Part shown: in pieces, positions 18,844 through 30,341 of the stretch | How positions within the stretch are numbered: position 1 is the first letter of the stretch | How the letters are laid out: every line of letters begins with the position of its first letter | Source: Aphrocallistes beatrix | Taxonomy: Eukaryota; Porifera; Hexactinellida; Sceptrulophora; Aphrocallistidae | DNA length: 64,000 nucleotides | Direction of reading: 5' to 3' | Assembly: GCA_963281255.1 (NCBI GenBank) | Contig: OY725500.1 | Location: forward strand, 3,963,184 to 4,027,183 | Notes under the pieces: generated by a model | What the model saw: the letters and a program-made list of their open reading frames with translations, nothing else | What the model was told of the DNA's origin: nothing | Databases searched by the model: none | Translations under genes and position numbers: made by a program

Positions 18844-21479
18844 CTATTTGTAAAGTAACTCGATTACTTCGGCATACTTCTTTGCGACGTGGCCTCGCTT
18901 CAGCTTAGCAGTGGGGGTGAGATCGCCAGCTGGAATGGACAAGTCGCGAGGAAGAATGCCATATTTCTACAAACAAATTCAACACTAACTCTCCATTCAA
19001 GTTAAGATCAAGTTCACGGTCATACCTGTACTCTCGCGGCGTTAGAAACTGCCCTCTCATTCGCCCTATTGATTCCCTCCTGAATGTACTTCTTGACAGG
19101 AACACTCTCCATCGCTTCACTCACCTTACTCACCTCTGCACCCAGCCCCTTACAGATACCCACAGCCTCATCGTCCAACTCGTCAGTAGCCAGTCCCTTC
19201 TCATCAATCTTGCTCTTGAGTGTCACTAGCATGCCAAGGTATTTCCTCGCATCTCCCACAACGATACAGTAGGAGCACAGACGGAGTTCTTTCTTCATTT
19301 CTTGCTCGATGGAGACCGGTGCTATGTTCTCCCCGCCTGACGTGATAATCAACTCCTTGAGTCGACCAGTTATCCAGACAAATCCTAGATAGAAAGAAAT
19401 CATTTCAGTTCCCCTTTCTACAAGTTTCCGTTCCATGACATGTTTATGTTGTATCTGGTAATTATTCATGATATTTACTGTATTGTGCATACGGACCTTC
19501 CTTGTCAATACGACCAATGTCTCCAGTGTGATACCAGCCATCCTCATCGATCACATCTTTGGTTTTATCAGGAGATTTCAGATAACCCATAAGCACATGC
19601 CTCCCTTTCAGACAGATCTCTCCTTCACCATCACTACACATACATTAAATTGAAGTATTAGATATACAGTATTGGTACTAAGATGTTGAATAGTGCTGAT
19701 AAGTACAAACCTATATGGCTTATCAATTCTGGTTTCGGTACCCAGTAATCTTTTCCCAACTGATCCATATTTGTTGACATCTTTGGTGCTTATGGTAGCT
19801 GGGCCCGAATTCTCGCTACACCCGTATACATTACATATAGGCATGTTAACACTATCGAAGAATTCTAAAACTTCGAGTGGAGTTGGAGCTGATGCTGTGA
19901 TCTAACACAACGAATGATAAATAAAATTATTCCATCGATTTGTAAAAAATAATTCATCTTACTTACCAATAGCTCTGATTTACCGAGTCCTAACACTTGT
20001 TTCACAGCTGCGGCAGGTACTCTACATAGAATCGATCATGCTAATAGTACAGAAATTCATTCATTTTAACGGCCTACTCCCTAGCCTAAAACTTACTTTC
20101 CCGCCTTGAACGCTGGTTCAATCTTTTCCTTCATCTTCTCCCATACTCGGGGCACACCCAAGAAATGAGATGGTTCAACTTCCTAAAGTGATGCTGGGAT
20201 TTAAACAGAGGTGGATATTCAATTGTTACAAATTCAGAATCAGACAAATCACCTTGAGGGTTTCGACGAGTGTCCCTTTCAGAGCATCAGGCTGAGCGAA
20301 GAAAACCTTACATCCAGTTTGGATAGGGGAATAGATATCCTACAAAATTTGAGAAGATCAAAACTACCAATATCTGAATTCAATTTGTCTATTAGAAGAC
20401 TTACCAATATTTGACCGGCAATGTGGCTAAGAGGTAGATAGCTGACTATGCTCGCATCCTGAAAGAAACGGAAAAGTAGTATACATTGAATTCACAAAAA
20501 TTATACTTTTATAACATACCGATGTAAATTTATAGGTTTCAGCTAACACGGCTGTAGTCCAAGTACAATTATCGTGACTTAACATCACTCCCTAGAAAAG
20601 GAATAACTCGAATTGAAGGTAATCAATCGCATCAAGTCGAACACTCAAGAACACCTAGCAGTAGACTTAAAAACTCAATATTTTCCTACATCTGTCATCA
20701 TTACAAGACCTTACTCAGTTAATGATGTACAATTTCACTCACCTTTGGCACTCCAGTAGTTCCTGAAGTGTAGATTAGAGTGCAACACTGTCCAGGCTTC
20801 TGAGATGACATTACGCTCTCCACAGCTTCGCTTTTAACATCCTAAAGTAGAACAATATTACAACAGTAGTCTAGCTAATATTGAAACTTGTAGCTAGTAT
20901 GCAATTCAGTCAGCATACCTTGCCGAGTTGGAGGAATTCGTCCCAACTGAGGACACCCTTCTCCTTCAAAGACTGCTCCACTGGACCAGGGACATACTGC
21001 ACTACCTTCATTCCGTCCACTCCTTTCCCAGCCTCCAGCAGTTGCTCCAACAGCAAGCTGTGACCTCCAAACGCAACACGACAACACGAATTCTCCAGAA
21101 TGTATTTCGTCGTTTCCAAGTTATTCGTGGAGTAGATACCAGTAGCTAACGCACCGGCTAAGATGGCGCCGATGTTAGCAATCATCCATTCGGGAGAGTT
21201 GAAACCCATGATGGAGACACCTTGGAACTGCTTCACACCAATCGCCAGGAGAGATTTCGCTAGCTTCACACTCTGCTCATAATACTGAGCGTAGCTGGTG
21301 GCTTCCCATTTCCCGTCCCTCTTCACATTCAGCGCATTCTTATCTCCGTATTTGGCACAGTTCTGCTTGAACAACTGCGGGACAGTGAGAGGCGTGAGTG
21401 CAGCAGGACCGTCTGCCCCTACCTTGATTGGTAGCTCAGCATCAGGTTCACACACCCAGTTTGCAGATTTACCAGCCAT
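18844..21479 (-). CDS. ACSBG: Bubblegum-type very-long-chain acyl-CoA synthetase, copy 1
   Basis: Eleven exons: 20919-21479, 20743-20841, 20520-20591, 20405-20458, 20253-20339, 20097-20182, 19967-20021, 19711-19901, 19497-19633, 19026-19384, 18844-18966; 1824 nt, 607 aa. I start at MAG (21479) because the frame upstream has no ATG. The family activates long and very-long-chain fatty acids to CoA esters with ATP. Visible AMP-binding landmarks are YTSGTTGVPKGVM across exons 2-3, YLPLSHIAGQ, VYGCSENSGPAT, GWYHTGDIG, TGRLKELIITSGGENIAP and the C-terminal PTAKLKR. TSGGENIAP is typical of the bubblegum group. It is ~98% alike in protein to copy 2, exon lengths are identical, and the copies are divergently arranged. 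Exon 9 uses donor GTCCGT here but GTCTGT in copy 2. Confidence 0.93.
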
Positions 21480-22262
21480 ACTGTGCAGATTCAATAAATA
21501 TAGATATCTAAGAGAATAAAAGCAAATTCAACTTCGTTATACAATGAATGGGTGATTGTTACTTAATTCTGATAGGATATTCTTAACAATCAAATTCACA
21601 GATTATTGCATTTCCTAGGTATTCACTTAAATAGAAAAAAGAAGATCGCTAAGCACACAAACCCTGATTATACAATATTCGAACCTGGCACGAGAGTGGT
21701 ACTTGAGTGTCACGAGGGGTTCGGATTATTGGGATTTCAGATATAATTACTCAATAAAATGATCCATCAGAAGGTTTGATATCGATACTTCCCAGAGATT
21801 TTAAAAAGAAATTCAAGACATAAAATTCTTGAAATGGACTAAACCAGTGTTTCCCATCCTTTTTCTTTGTAACGCCCCCTAAAGTGCTTGAAACTTTCAG
21901 AAGGCCCCCCCATACTTCATTGTTTATTAAGTCAGAGTATAATCCCTTTTTATAATTCCTTGTTAAGAAGCAATCTGTAACTGTTGATCCAAAACTGAGA
22001 CATAATACATTGGATATATTCTGATTGATGAATAATTTTCTTGTAGGCAGCTTGTAATTGAGCAACACAACAATGTTACAATGATATTTACATATGTGAC
22101 AATAAATTCTCATTCAGTGCCCCCTTCTCAACGTTCCCCACAACTATAGGATTGAAGCATGTTTCTGTATTTTGCACTGAAATTACTACTACTGTGATCC
22201 TAATTTATTTTTCTTATATAGTATATCCTTACTATTAAAACTCGATTAATGTGTGTATATAC
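21480..22262. other. Upstream region of ACSBG copy 1 with a hAT-like fragment
   Basis: No gene is supported. From about 21844 a CAGTGTTTCCCATCCTTTTT start followed by C-rich blocks, with another C-rich block near 22118-22135, looks like a decayed hAT-type element, but matching inverted ends are not clear. At 22215-22250 a segment reading ATCCTTACTATTAAAACTCG is the reverse complement of a piece at about 30541-30570 beside the right-hand repeat arm. Confidence 0.4.
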
Positions 22263-22838
22263 TTAGGGCGGTCAGAAAGTTCTAATCAGTGTTATCATAC
22301 ACTCTTATTGTACCTTATTAGATTGATATTGAAGCTTGAATTTACTTCTTAACACATTCACAAGTGATACCAATTTACAAAATCAAAATCTAGAGAAAAC
22401 TCTTTGTATACCACTTCCTATATATTGTGTCGCTTGAGCCACCGTGTAAAATTATGGCCACAAACCACCCGACCTTCCCTCAAGAGTAACGACATTACAA
22501 GGGCATTACTAAGCGATACGAATGCTCAAATACAAATCAATCTTAGGAAGTTGATGGGAATGATACTCTCTCAGATTCAAATATCTGATAATGGAGCCTA
22601 CTTTTTAGGGAAGGACGAGTGGTGAACGGGTGATTTGTGGCCATAATTTTACACGGTGGCTCAAGCGACACAATATATAGGACGTGGTATACAAAGAGTT
22701 TTCTCTAGATTTTGATTTTGTAAATTGGTATCACTTGTGAATGTGTTAAGAAGTAAATTCAAGCTTCAATATCGATCCAATAAGGTACAATAAGAGTATA
22801 TGATAGCACTGATTAGAACTTTCTGACCGCCCTAAGTA
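22263..22838. mobile_element. Fold-back element with ~225-bp inverted arms
   Basis: A 576-bp element. The left arm begins ACTTAGGGCGGTCAGAAAG and the right arm ends with its complement; the arms (about 22263-22482 and 22612-22838) match over most of their length, e.g. GGCCACAAA against TTTGTGGCC at their inner limit and CAAGCTTCAATATCGAT-like sequence further out. The ~130-bp centre has no coding frame. Flanking TA-rich sequence hides the target duplication. This is a non-autonomous DNA transposon. Confidence 0.8.
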
Positions 22839-22861
22839 TATATATATATATATATATATAT

Positions 22862-23337
22862 GCAAGTGCACTTCGCTTGCTTGCGCTGCGAAGCTGGCGG
22901 ACACAAAGTGTCTGCCTAGGCTCACATTGATTAATTATAGGGTAGATACCATCACTAAATACGTCTGTCTTACTATTATGATCGATATCGCTCGAAATCA
23001 CCTAATTTGTCATTTTTCAATTTTTGATGCGTAATGATGACGTCATAATATAATGATGAGTAATCTTTTTTTTTGATGAGAGTTGTATCATATGTTCGAT
23101 ATTTTAATATACACAGTCTATTAAAATTTCAGCCTTCAATCACCTAAAATGGCTGAGTTATAGTCGAATAACTGAAATTTCTAATTATCAAAAAGTGACA
23201 ATTACGTCATAATTCCATGATGAGTAGACATTTTCGTCAGGTCAGAACTTGGTGGAGCTATAGCCAAAAGACTCCAACATGCCAAAAATCAGCTTGCTGT
23301 GCCTAGCAGTTTCTTCAACCAATTCGTTACAGATATA
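22862..23337 (-). repeat. Inverted-repeat unit U, left copy
   Basis: About 475 bp, present in inverted orientation at 30522-31045. Shared pieces include the hairpin GGCGGACACAAAGTGTCTGCC-type block, TTAATCAATGTGAGCCTAGG, ATGACGTCATCATTACGC and ATCTGTAACGAATT. The two copies differ at roughly 10-20% of positions by eye plus indels, far more than the ACSBG copies. It contains no credible gene and is probably part of an older mobile element; the mariner-type element sits between the two copies. Confidence 0.75.
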
Positions 23338-23413
23338 TATAGGGTGTCCCATAAGTATTGGCCGGTAGTATAAGTTGCTATAATTTTTTTTAAGCAAATA
23401 ATATAAGTCAATT

Positions 23414-24484
23414 TTATTTTCCAATGTAATCTCCATCCTTTTCTATAACTAGTTTAACACGATTCGGCATGCTACAAATTAAATTTGCTAAAAAATCTGG
23501 AGGGATTGATCTCCATGCTTCTATAAGATTTTTTTCCAGGCCCTTTAAAGTATTTGCATCTCCCATTTCGCTGATCTTCTCTTTCATATATGCCCACACG
23601 TTTTCAATTGGATTAAGGTCAGGCGAGTTACCTGGCCATTCCGCTTTACGCCAGAAGTTTGGGAACTTCTTTGAACACCATTCTTGGGTCGAATTGGCAG
23701 TGTGAGCTGGTGCACCATCCTGCATGAAAAATAACTCGGACATGTTTGGTAGCATTGACCGTTCCAAAATTGAGCCTCTCTTCCGTTTACGTTTGATCGC
23801 ATCCAAACAAGTTTTGGCTAATATCGAGTCCCGATAATAAGCTCCATTAACCATCTGCCCTTTCGGTATTAAATGCAATTCCGACACTGCTTGAAACGAA
23901 ATCATCCCCCACACTTGAATTTTCGGTGGAAATTTAATAAGGAGACATGGCTCAATGTTTCTTGAAGATTTTGACCAAACTCTGTCGTTCTGGCGATTTG
24001 GAAGAGAAAATAGTTCAAAGGAGGATTCGTCGCTCCACAGGACCTTTTTCCATTGCTCGATTGTCCACTTTTCTGTTTTAAGGGCGAATTTTAGTCGATT
24101 TTCTTTCATTTTTTCCGTTAATCGGGGCTTTTTGGGTCTTTTGTAAGATTTTAGGCCAAGAGTACCCTTTAGATAACGGTGTACTGTTGATTTTGAGATG
24201 GTTATTCCGCTATTGGATAGTCTAGTAGCAATTCTTCGCGTTGATTGTCTCCTTTTCCCCACAGATTTCGAAATTACAATTTTAGCAACTCGGCTAATTG
24301 TTTTTGGACGACCTTGTTTGGGTCTACTTTCGAGGCGATTTCCGGCTTTGTGTGCATGCCACCAACGCCTTAGTGATCTTTCACTAACAGATAACCTCTG
24401 TGAAACAATTTTCTGCGATAAACCGCCCTCTAGAAGTCCAATTGCCTTGGAACGAATCGCGATTCCATTATCTTGGACATTCAT
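23414..24484 (-). CDS. Mariner/Tc1-superfamily transposase, DD37E
   Basis: About 356 aa from the ATG at 24484; the frame stays open to an earlier ATG at 24535, but that extra part comes from a 36-bp tandem duplication at the insertion side and is probably not native. N-terminal helix-turn-helix segments (QRLSVSERSLRRWW, STRRIATRLSNSGITISKST) precede the catalytic core: LWSDESSF, FMQDGAPAH and SPDLNPIENVW. I count 37 residues between the second Asp and the Glu, so DD37E. The frame is intact with all three acids. The enzyme cuts and pastes its own element at TA sites. Family placement within IS630-Tc1-mariner beyond DD37E is not certain. Confidence 0.9.
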   Translation of the reverse strand: MNVQDNGIAIRSKAIGLLEGGLSQKIVSQRLSVSERSLRRWWHAHKAGNRLESRPKQGRPKTISRVAKIVISKSVGKRRQSTRRIATRLSNSGITISKSTVHRYLKGTLGLKSYKRPKKPRLTEKMKENRLKFALKTEKWTIEQWKKVLWSDESSFELFSLPNRQNDRVWSKSSRNIEPCLLIKFPPKIQVWGMISFQAVSELHLIPKGQMVNGAYYRDSILAKTCLDAIKRKRKRGSILERSMLPNMSELFFMQDGAPAHTANSTQEWCSKKFPNFWRKAEWPGNSPDLNPIENVWAYMKEKISEMGDANTLKGLEKNLIEAWRSIPPDFLANLICSMPNRVKLVIEKDGDYIGK

Positions 24485-24547
24485 TATTGATTTGTTCAAG
24501 CTAGATAGGCCTATTAATATTATTGATTTGTTCAAGCTAGATAGGCC

Positions 24548-24835
24548 TGTTGCATGAGATATTGACCCCCCTCTAATAATGACCCCCCCTCTTTAAGGAA
24601 CCATGGATACTCAGGGGGGTCATTATCCTACACGACCTGCGTGAGATAATGACCCCCCCTTATTTAGTATTATAAAATTAGTTTGTAACTGTAATGCAGT
24701 GAGCTCTTACCTCATTGATGGACTTGATTGTTGTCATCATTGCATGACAGTTACAAACTAATTTATAATACTACACTTATTAAACCACAGGAAGCACTAA
24801 ATGTTCTGGTATCTATTACGTTATTATTCTAATGA
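24548..24835 (+). repeat. Ginger left terminal inverted region
   Basis: Matches the complement of about 30008-30341 with indels. Near the end it repeats the motif AATGACCCCCC at least three times (around 24578, 24625 and 24648), spaced unequally, likely binding sites for the element's integrase. Further in, TTAGTTTGTAACTG and TAATAAACCACAGGAAGC-like segments are shared by both ends. Confidence 0.8.
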
Positions 24836-24875
24836 GTTGACAACGCACTAATAACACTATATAATATTGTTTGCA

Positions 24876-27800
24876 ATGCATGGATATAAAACATTGTGTA
24901 TAATTTATCTTTGTTTATTGATTCAATTTGGAAATCTCAAAATGGATTCAACTGAATATGATGAATTGTGTAATTATTTATTGCGCCAAAAGTACCCAGA
25001 ACATTTGGGGAATTGTAAAAATTTGAAGAGGAACTTTCGACGAAAGGCATTAAAATTTCGTGTAGATGAAAAGAATGTACTTTACCAAGTAAGTTTTAAC
25101 AATTTTCAATATAAACAAATAATTCAAATTCAAAATACAATCATTTTATAATTTATATTTTATTAGAAAGTCCAGTTACCAAATGGAACTGAAGTGTTTT
25201 TACGATATCCTCTAAAGTCAGAAGTGCCAGATATCTTGAAGTTATACCATGACGAACACCATCCTGGGATGAACGCAACTCTAACCAATATCCGCAGGGA
25301 ATACTACTGGATTGGGATGTGCGACGAAGTTAAACTCTACGTAAGTATAGTTATTCGTAACTAATTAATGATTCCTTTTGAGTTCCATTAGTTTTATCGG
25401 CCGTCGATAATACTTATCTTATTGAGTAATGTTAGATGATTTTATAGCCGATAGAAATCAATTCTGACCGATAATGCAAATTCAAGGCGTTTTAAAATCT
25501 CGCCATCTATAAGTAGTCCCTAAATTAAAATGTAAAATCTCTCAACTAAAGTCTGATCTTGTGTAATAAGTGTAAACATTTCATGTAGATCAGTGGTTCT
25601 CAAACTTTTTACAGCGCGTACCACTTCAAAAAATATTAGGGTCCCCGCTTACCACCATAATGATCGATATTTAAATTCACCCCCGAAAAATAAACCATAT
25701 GAAAAACACTCGTGAGATGGACAAAATTACAATAAATAGAATATGATTGACAAAAGTACAAATCATAATTTTAATAATATTCAAATTTTGATATATTTTT
25801 AACGTAAAATGAGATACCTCCGCCTACTACTAGAAGGAGCTCGCGTACCACAGTTTGAGAATCACTGATGTAGATATTCAAGTGTTTCATAGACTCATGC
25901 CCCATACCAATTTTCAGGTTTCTATTGTTTAACATTCCTCAATCAATTCGAATAGAATTTACAATATTTGAATTCTAATGTAGTCTTCTTTTAGACAAAA
26001 AGTTGCGATGATTGCCAGAAGCTAGCAGCTGTGAATACAAACCAAAATCGTTTACTCCAGCCCATACCACCCCCCGAAAGGCCATGGCAGCCAATTAGTA
26101 AAGATGGTTATTTACATCTCTTAGTTGCGGTATGCTATTTGTCAAAGTATGTAGTTGCAAGGCCACTCAAGTCTAAGCGTTCCAGTGAAGTGATAAATCG
26201 ACTACGCAACATTTACTTAACACTAGGTACCCCCCAAATAATACAACACGACCAGGGTCCTGAGTTCAGGAGTAAGGTTAGTAATTAGCTTTAAAAAATT
26301 GAATTATCATGATACATATTATTATTTATGCCTTTTTACTATCGTAGGAGTTCCAACAGTTCCATAAAGAATTAAAAGTAGACAATAGGTCAACAGCGGC
26401 TTACCATCCTCAAAGCAATGGCCTCGTGGAATCTCATAACAAGATATTGAAAAAATACGTCGTGATTGTATAGTTAGTTGGGGTATCCCCCTTTCTTGTA
26501 TCAGGTCTTGAATGAAGTTATTTAATTATCTAGCAAGCTTGAGAAATTTCGATCCAACATGGATGTTGAATGGCCAGATCGGATACATGAGGCATGCTTA
26601 GCTGCGAATACGCACCTCAAAAAGGCTACTAAGACTACGCCATTCCGACTGATGTTTGGTAGAGATTTTAATCCTGCGTACCTGTTTCGAGCAAGCAACA
26701 TAGAAGTTGAGGAATGTTCAAGCTCTGAAGATGAAGCTATACTTGAGTCTGAAACATACGAGAGCATTTATGATCCACCTATTAATGCGAACGATTGGAT
26801 GGAAGATATGGATTCATGCCGGAATTCCGAATGTGAAGTTTCCCGGAAAAATATTATCCAAGATCAAGCTCGTCAAAAGCGAATCTTTGATGCAAAGGTC
26901 CAACGAAATAGGTATTAATTTTAAATAAACAGGTTCATAGCTCATCAGCATTACTACATGTAACTAATAACTAATAGTATAAAGTGTATACAATTAAAAT
27001 GAGTGTTGATGTGGCTGACTTTGTAAGTATCTGACTTGATATCATATTCACAACACCGCATGCAAAATTAATATTTGATATTCCGCATAGGTCAAACATC
27101 GAGGAGTCGGACAACGTACTCATTCGGAATGTAAAGAAGGACAAAAAACTTCCTGGAACGAAAACACAACCAAAATATCTTGGTCCATATGAAGTGCACA
27201 AAGTCACTAAAGGGCATGTAATCGTTACAGATAAAATGAAGTCCAAAAAGGTCCCATTCCACCTTACTAAAAAATATTTGCAGCGCAATACACAGGTACT
27301 ATATTTATTCAAAAATCAAGACTAAATTAGTATGTATCTGTTAGTTACTATTTCAAACTTGTATCATAGAAGAGTGATAAAACTCCGGCAGAAATGTCCA
27401 TCCGGGTATCAAGGAAACGCAAATCATCAATGCCAAAACAACTCTTTCGTAAGGTAATTACCAGATGGAGATTTTATGTAATTTTGATTTTAATGATGGA
27501 TTACCATTCTCTATAATTTAGTCAAAAACTTCCCGTTCAACTCCACAAATTTCCAACGCGAGTGAAGAGCATTTGCATTCGACTAGCTACCAATACACCA
27601 GTGATCAATGTAAGTATGTGTCCAAATTGTATTTATAACAATATATAGACTTTTAAATTAACAAGCACGATTCGCAGGCTTATTTTAGTACTCGATTGCT
27701 CCCAGCTACCTTGTTGATTGCCCCTTTGGTTTTTGACAAAGTGTATTGATTTTACGTAAACCAACTATCCATTTTAAAACTCAAGTTGATTTTACAATTT

Positions 27801-29815
27801 ATTTAATTCTTTATTGGAAAATTATGCACATTTAGAAAGTTGATTACCCAATTTATGCAAGAAATTAAATCTTCAGAAATTCTCGTACTATTTGGAAAGC
27901 TAGGCGAGGATGAAACCAAAGAAATATCGCCTAGATTCTTTCCTTAAAATATAATAAATTTTTATTACGTTCTTGAATTACGTATTTTCACCCGATTAGG
28001 CAATAGGCAAGTACGTAATTGTGTGGTTGGAAATCTTAGAAAGCTGTCTGATTACACCAGTCAACTAGTCATGAAATTACGATATTTTGTTCTAATTTCT
28101 AACAACTACATTTGCTTTAACAACAGACACAATTTTCAAGAAAAAAAGTTCACATTTGTAGAACGATTAAATGTAACAGTTTGTAAAATAATTTTTAGCT
28201 TACTACTACGATGTATGGTATTTTTAATTGATTAAAAAGCACATAAGTATACATAGATTTCTTATGAGTTCTGGCTCTTTGCGATAACCTCCCTCATGGT
28301 TAACTTCACTATATCTGAATACCCTAGTAACGATCAAAACGACGTTTTTGGGAATATGGATTCAGAAATTTGTTTAGCTTTTACTTGTAATGAAAAACAT
28401 GGGTTTATCCAGTATCACATACCCGTTATATTATTTAGTAGTTGTGGTCAAATGATATTTATAAACCTGTTGAGATTGGTATACTAAAATATAGTGATAA
28501 TACTGCCAGACAACCAGACAGTAGATGCTCGATATACGAATAAGCTTTTGCAAAATTCCAAATTTTATTGATTTTAAAAAATTTAGGTGGAGACGGTAAT
28601 ATTGGTGCAATGGCTGAAATTTTCGAATCTCCTGCAAAGCCACCTCACCTTTCAGAAGAACAACAGCTCGAAATTATTAATGAGATCAAGCCTAAACTTC
28701 TGACCGCTTTAAATGAGGAATCATTTTTGTCTGATCTCTACAAACAGCTCGATGAAAAATCAAAGTACATGCGATTTAATGACCTCATAGCATACCATCC
28801 CACAACTCCATTTGATTATAATTTCAAAGAAAAATTTGCTTGTTTAGCTTCCCAGTGGTATGACGAATATCTTGTTTGCAGACAGATAGACATTAGTGAT
28901 GCCCACAAACGAGACTATCTTCTAACTGTTCTCCTACCAGTTATTCTTGAATATATCGCGAATTCTCAGGTTATCTACGTCGAATCGGATATTGAAGATA
29001 GAGAACTCGGTATGGACGTCATATCAACCTCTGTTGACCTAGAATACAATTCGTACTCGCCCAGTTCTATGTTTGAAAACTTATGCCCAGTTTGGCAGGG
29101 ACAATTTAATGACATCTCTCACCTCAATACATGCTCGATTGATAATATAATTTCGTTAATCAGTCTCTATCAAAGCAAAATAGAAGAAGCTTTCGATTTC
29201 GCAGAAATTTCACAAAACCCAGATGTAAAACATTTTTTTGAACTCATACATGCCCTAAAATTTGATGAACTCCGAGACTATATTGCGAGATTGATTAATA
29301 TTAAAGTAACGTACGATGTTATAGTCAAACAGTATGATTTTTATGGCTCTGAATCTTCTTTCATCAAAATACTAAGAAAATTTGGCATTTCCAATGACGT
29401 TTATTCATCCACTTTACAATGCTACAGTTGCTGTGATCAATTTACCATAACACCTCAACTGGGAAGCTTAAGTAATGTCACGTCTACCCTACAAACCAGC
29501 ATTGATAAGAGGATTTTACCCCTAAAATGTAAGAAATGTCAATCGAATGACTGTAGTCTTGAGCAACTCTCTGGATATTTTCTTGCAATTCCTTCAATAT
29601 TCATTATTGAGCTTGGTCATCTTCCTAATATTCCCTGCACCCCTCAAGATATTGATGAGACCATCTACATCACTGATACGCGTAAAGCTCAAAATTGCCT
29701 CTGCTATAAACTAGCCGGATTTACAGTATCGATGGGTAACCATTTCTACTTAATAATACGTCTCAATGATGTATGGTACAAGTATAACGATATGCTATCA
29801 CCTAAGCTAACATAA
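24876..29815 (+). CDS. Ginger integrase fused to a USP-like cysteine peptidase domain
   Basis: Nine exons join in one frame: 24876-25088, 25167-25340, 25995-26276, 26348-26458, 26538-26911, 27091-27295, 27370-27453, 27522-27609, 28587-29815 (2760 nt, ~919 aa). Exon 2-3 give the zinc-binding HHCC module (LYHDEHHPG...SCDDCQK). Exons 3-4 give the integrase core: HDQGPEF and SNGLVESHN with 35 residues between Asp and Glu; but between PPPERPWQ and GYLHLLVAV the segment that normally holds the first catalytic Asp is missing. Exon 6 has a GPY/F module (KYLGPYEVHKV). The last exon has a Cys box TCSIDNIISLI, a CYSC/CKKC zinc knuckle and a His box GNHFYLIIR with WYKYND, the order of ubiquitin-specific-protease-like enzymes. 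The exon 4 donor has two in-phase choices. The model needs transcript support. Confidence 0.7.
25591..25867. mobile_element. hAT MITE with perfect 8-bp target duplication
   Basis: 277 bp starting CAGTGGTTCTCAAACTTTTT and ending CACAGTTTGAGAATCACTG, with ATGTAGAT repeated exactly on both sides (25583-25590 and 25868-25875). CAGTGGTTCTCAA ends and 8-bp duplication are hAT hallmarks. It sits in intron 2 of the Ginger gene, so it inserted after that Ginger lineage formed. Confidence 0.92.
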
Positions 29816-30007
29816 TGGCAGAAAGGTACTTCTCTAGGAAAAGTTAATACAGTTTTTTATATTCTACATCCGGATTTGTATATTCATTAGTTGTTAATTC
29901 ATTTCTGTCTCCTCTCTTGATATATTCCTAAATTTTGTTGTTCCCAAAAGTAATTTAATCCAATCAATTGTTACTTGTCTTTCATTACTAATCTAGAATT
30001 ATTGCGT

Positions 30008-30341
30008 AGTAAGCTAGAATAATAACGTAATAGATACCAGCTGGCAGAACATTTAGTGCTTCCTGTGGTTTAATAAGTGTAGTATTATAAATTAGTTTGT
30101 AACTGTCATGCAATGATGACAACAATCAAGTCGCATCAATGAGGTAAGAGCTCACTGATGTTGCAGAATTCAGCATAATTATTATTGAACATGATGAAGC
30201 TTAATTAATAAGGGGGGGTCATTATCTCACGCAACTCGTGTAGGATAATGACCCCCATGAGATAATGACTCCCCTGAGTATCCATGGTTCCTTAAAGAGG
30301 GGGGTCATTATTAGAGGGGGGGTCAATAATCTCATGCAACA
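30008..30341 (-). repeat. Ginger right terminal inverted region
   Basis: Inverted partner of 24548-24835, with the same clustered GGGGGTCATTATC motifs near the end. It is about 45 bp longer than the left copy because of an insertion around 30165-30200. Confidence 0.8.

Larger units (their letters stand above)
24548..30341 (+). mobile_element. Ginger-type DNA transposon (retroviral-like integrase) nested in mariner
   Basis: 5,794 bp starting TGTTGCATGAGAT and ending with ATCTCATGCAACA, flanked by the 4-bp duplication GGCC (24544-24547, 30342-30345). TGT...ACA ends, a short 4-bp duplication, long inverted terminal regions (about 280-330 bp) and an integrase with HHCC, DDE and GPY/F modules together define the Ginger group, DNA transposons related to Gypsy integrases. 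It lies just upstream of the mariner transposase start, in the mariner leader, and carries its own hAT MITE at 25591-25867. Confidence 0.88.

Noticed and set aside
21480-21494. Five extra N-terminal residues for the ACSBG proteins
   Set aside because: The frame upstream begins with TTG, not ATG; the first ATG gives MAG in both copies. The same reasoning moved the starts of ABCA, the NADAR protein and the Myb genes.
28023-28487. Small plus-strand frames within the Ginger intron before the peptidase exon
   Set aside because: Short, no motif, and exons 8 and 9 join in phase without them.
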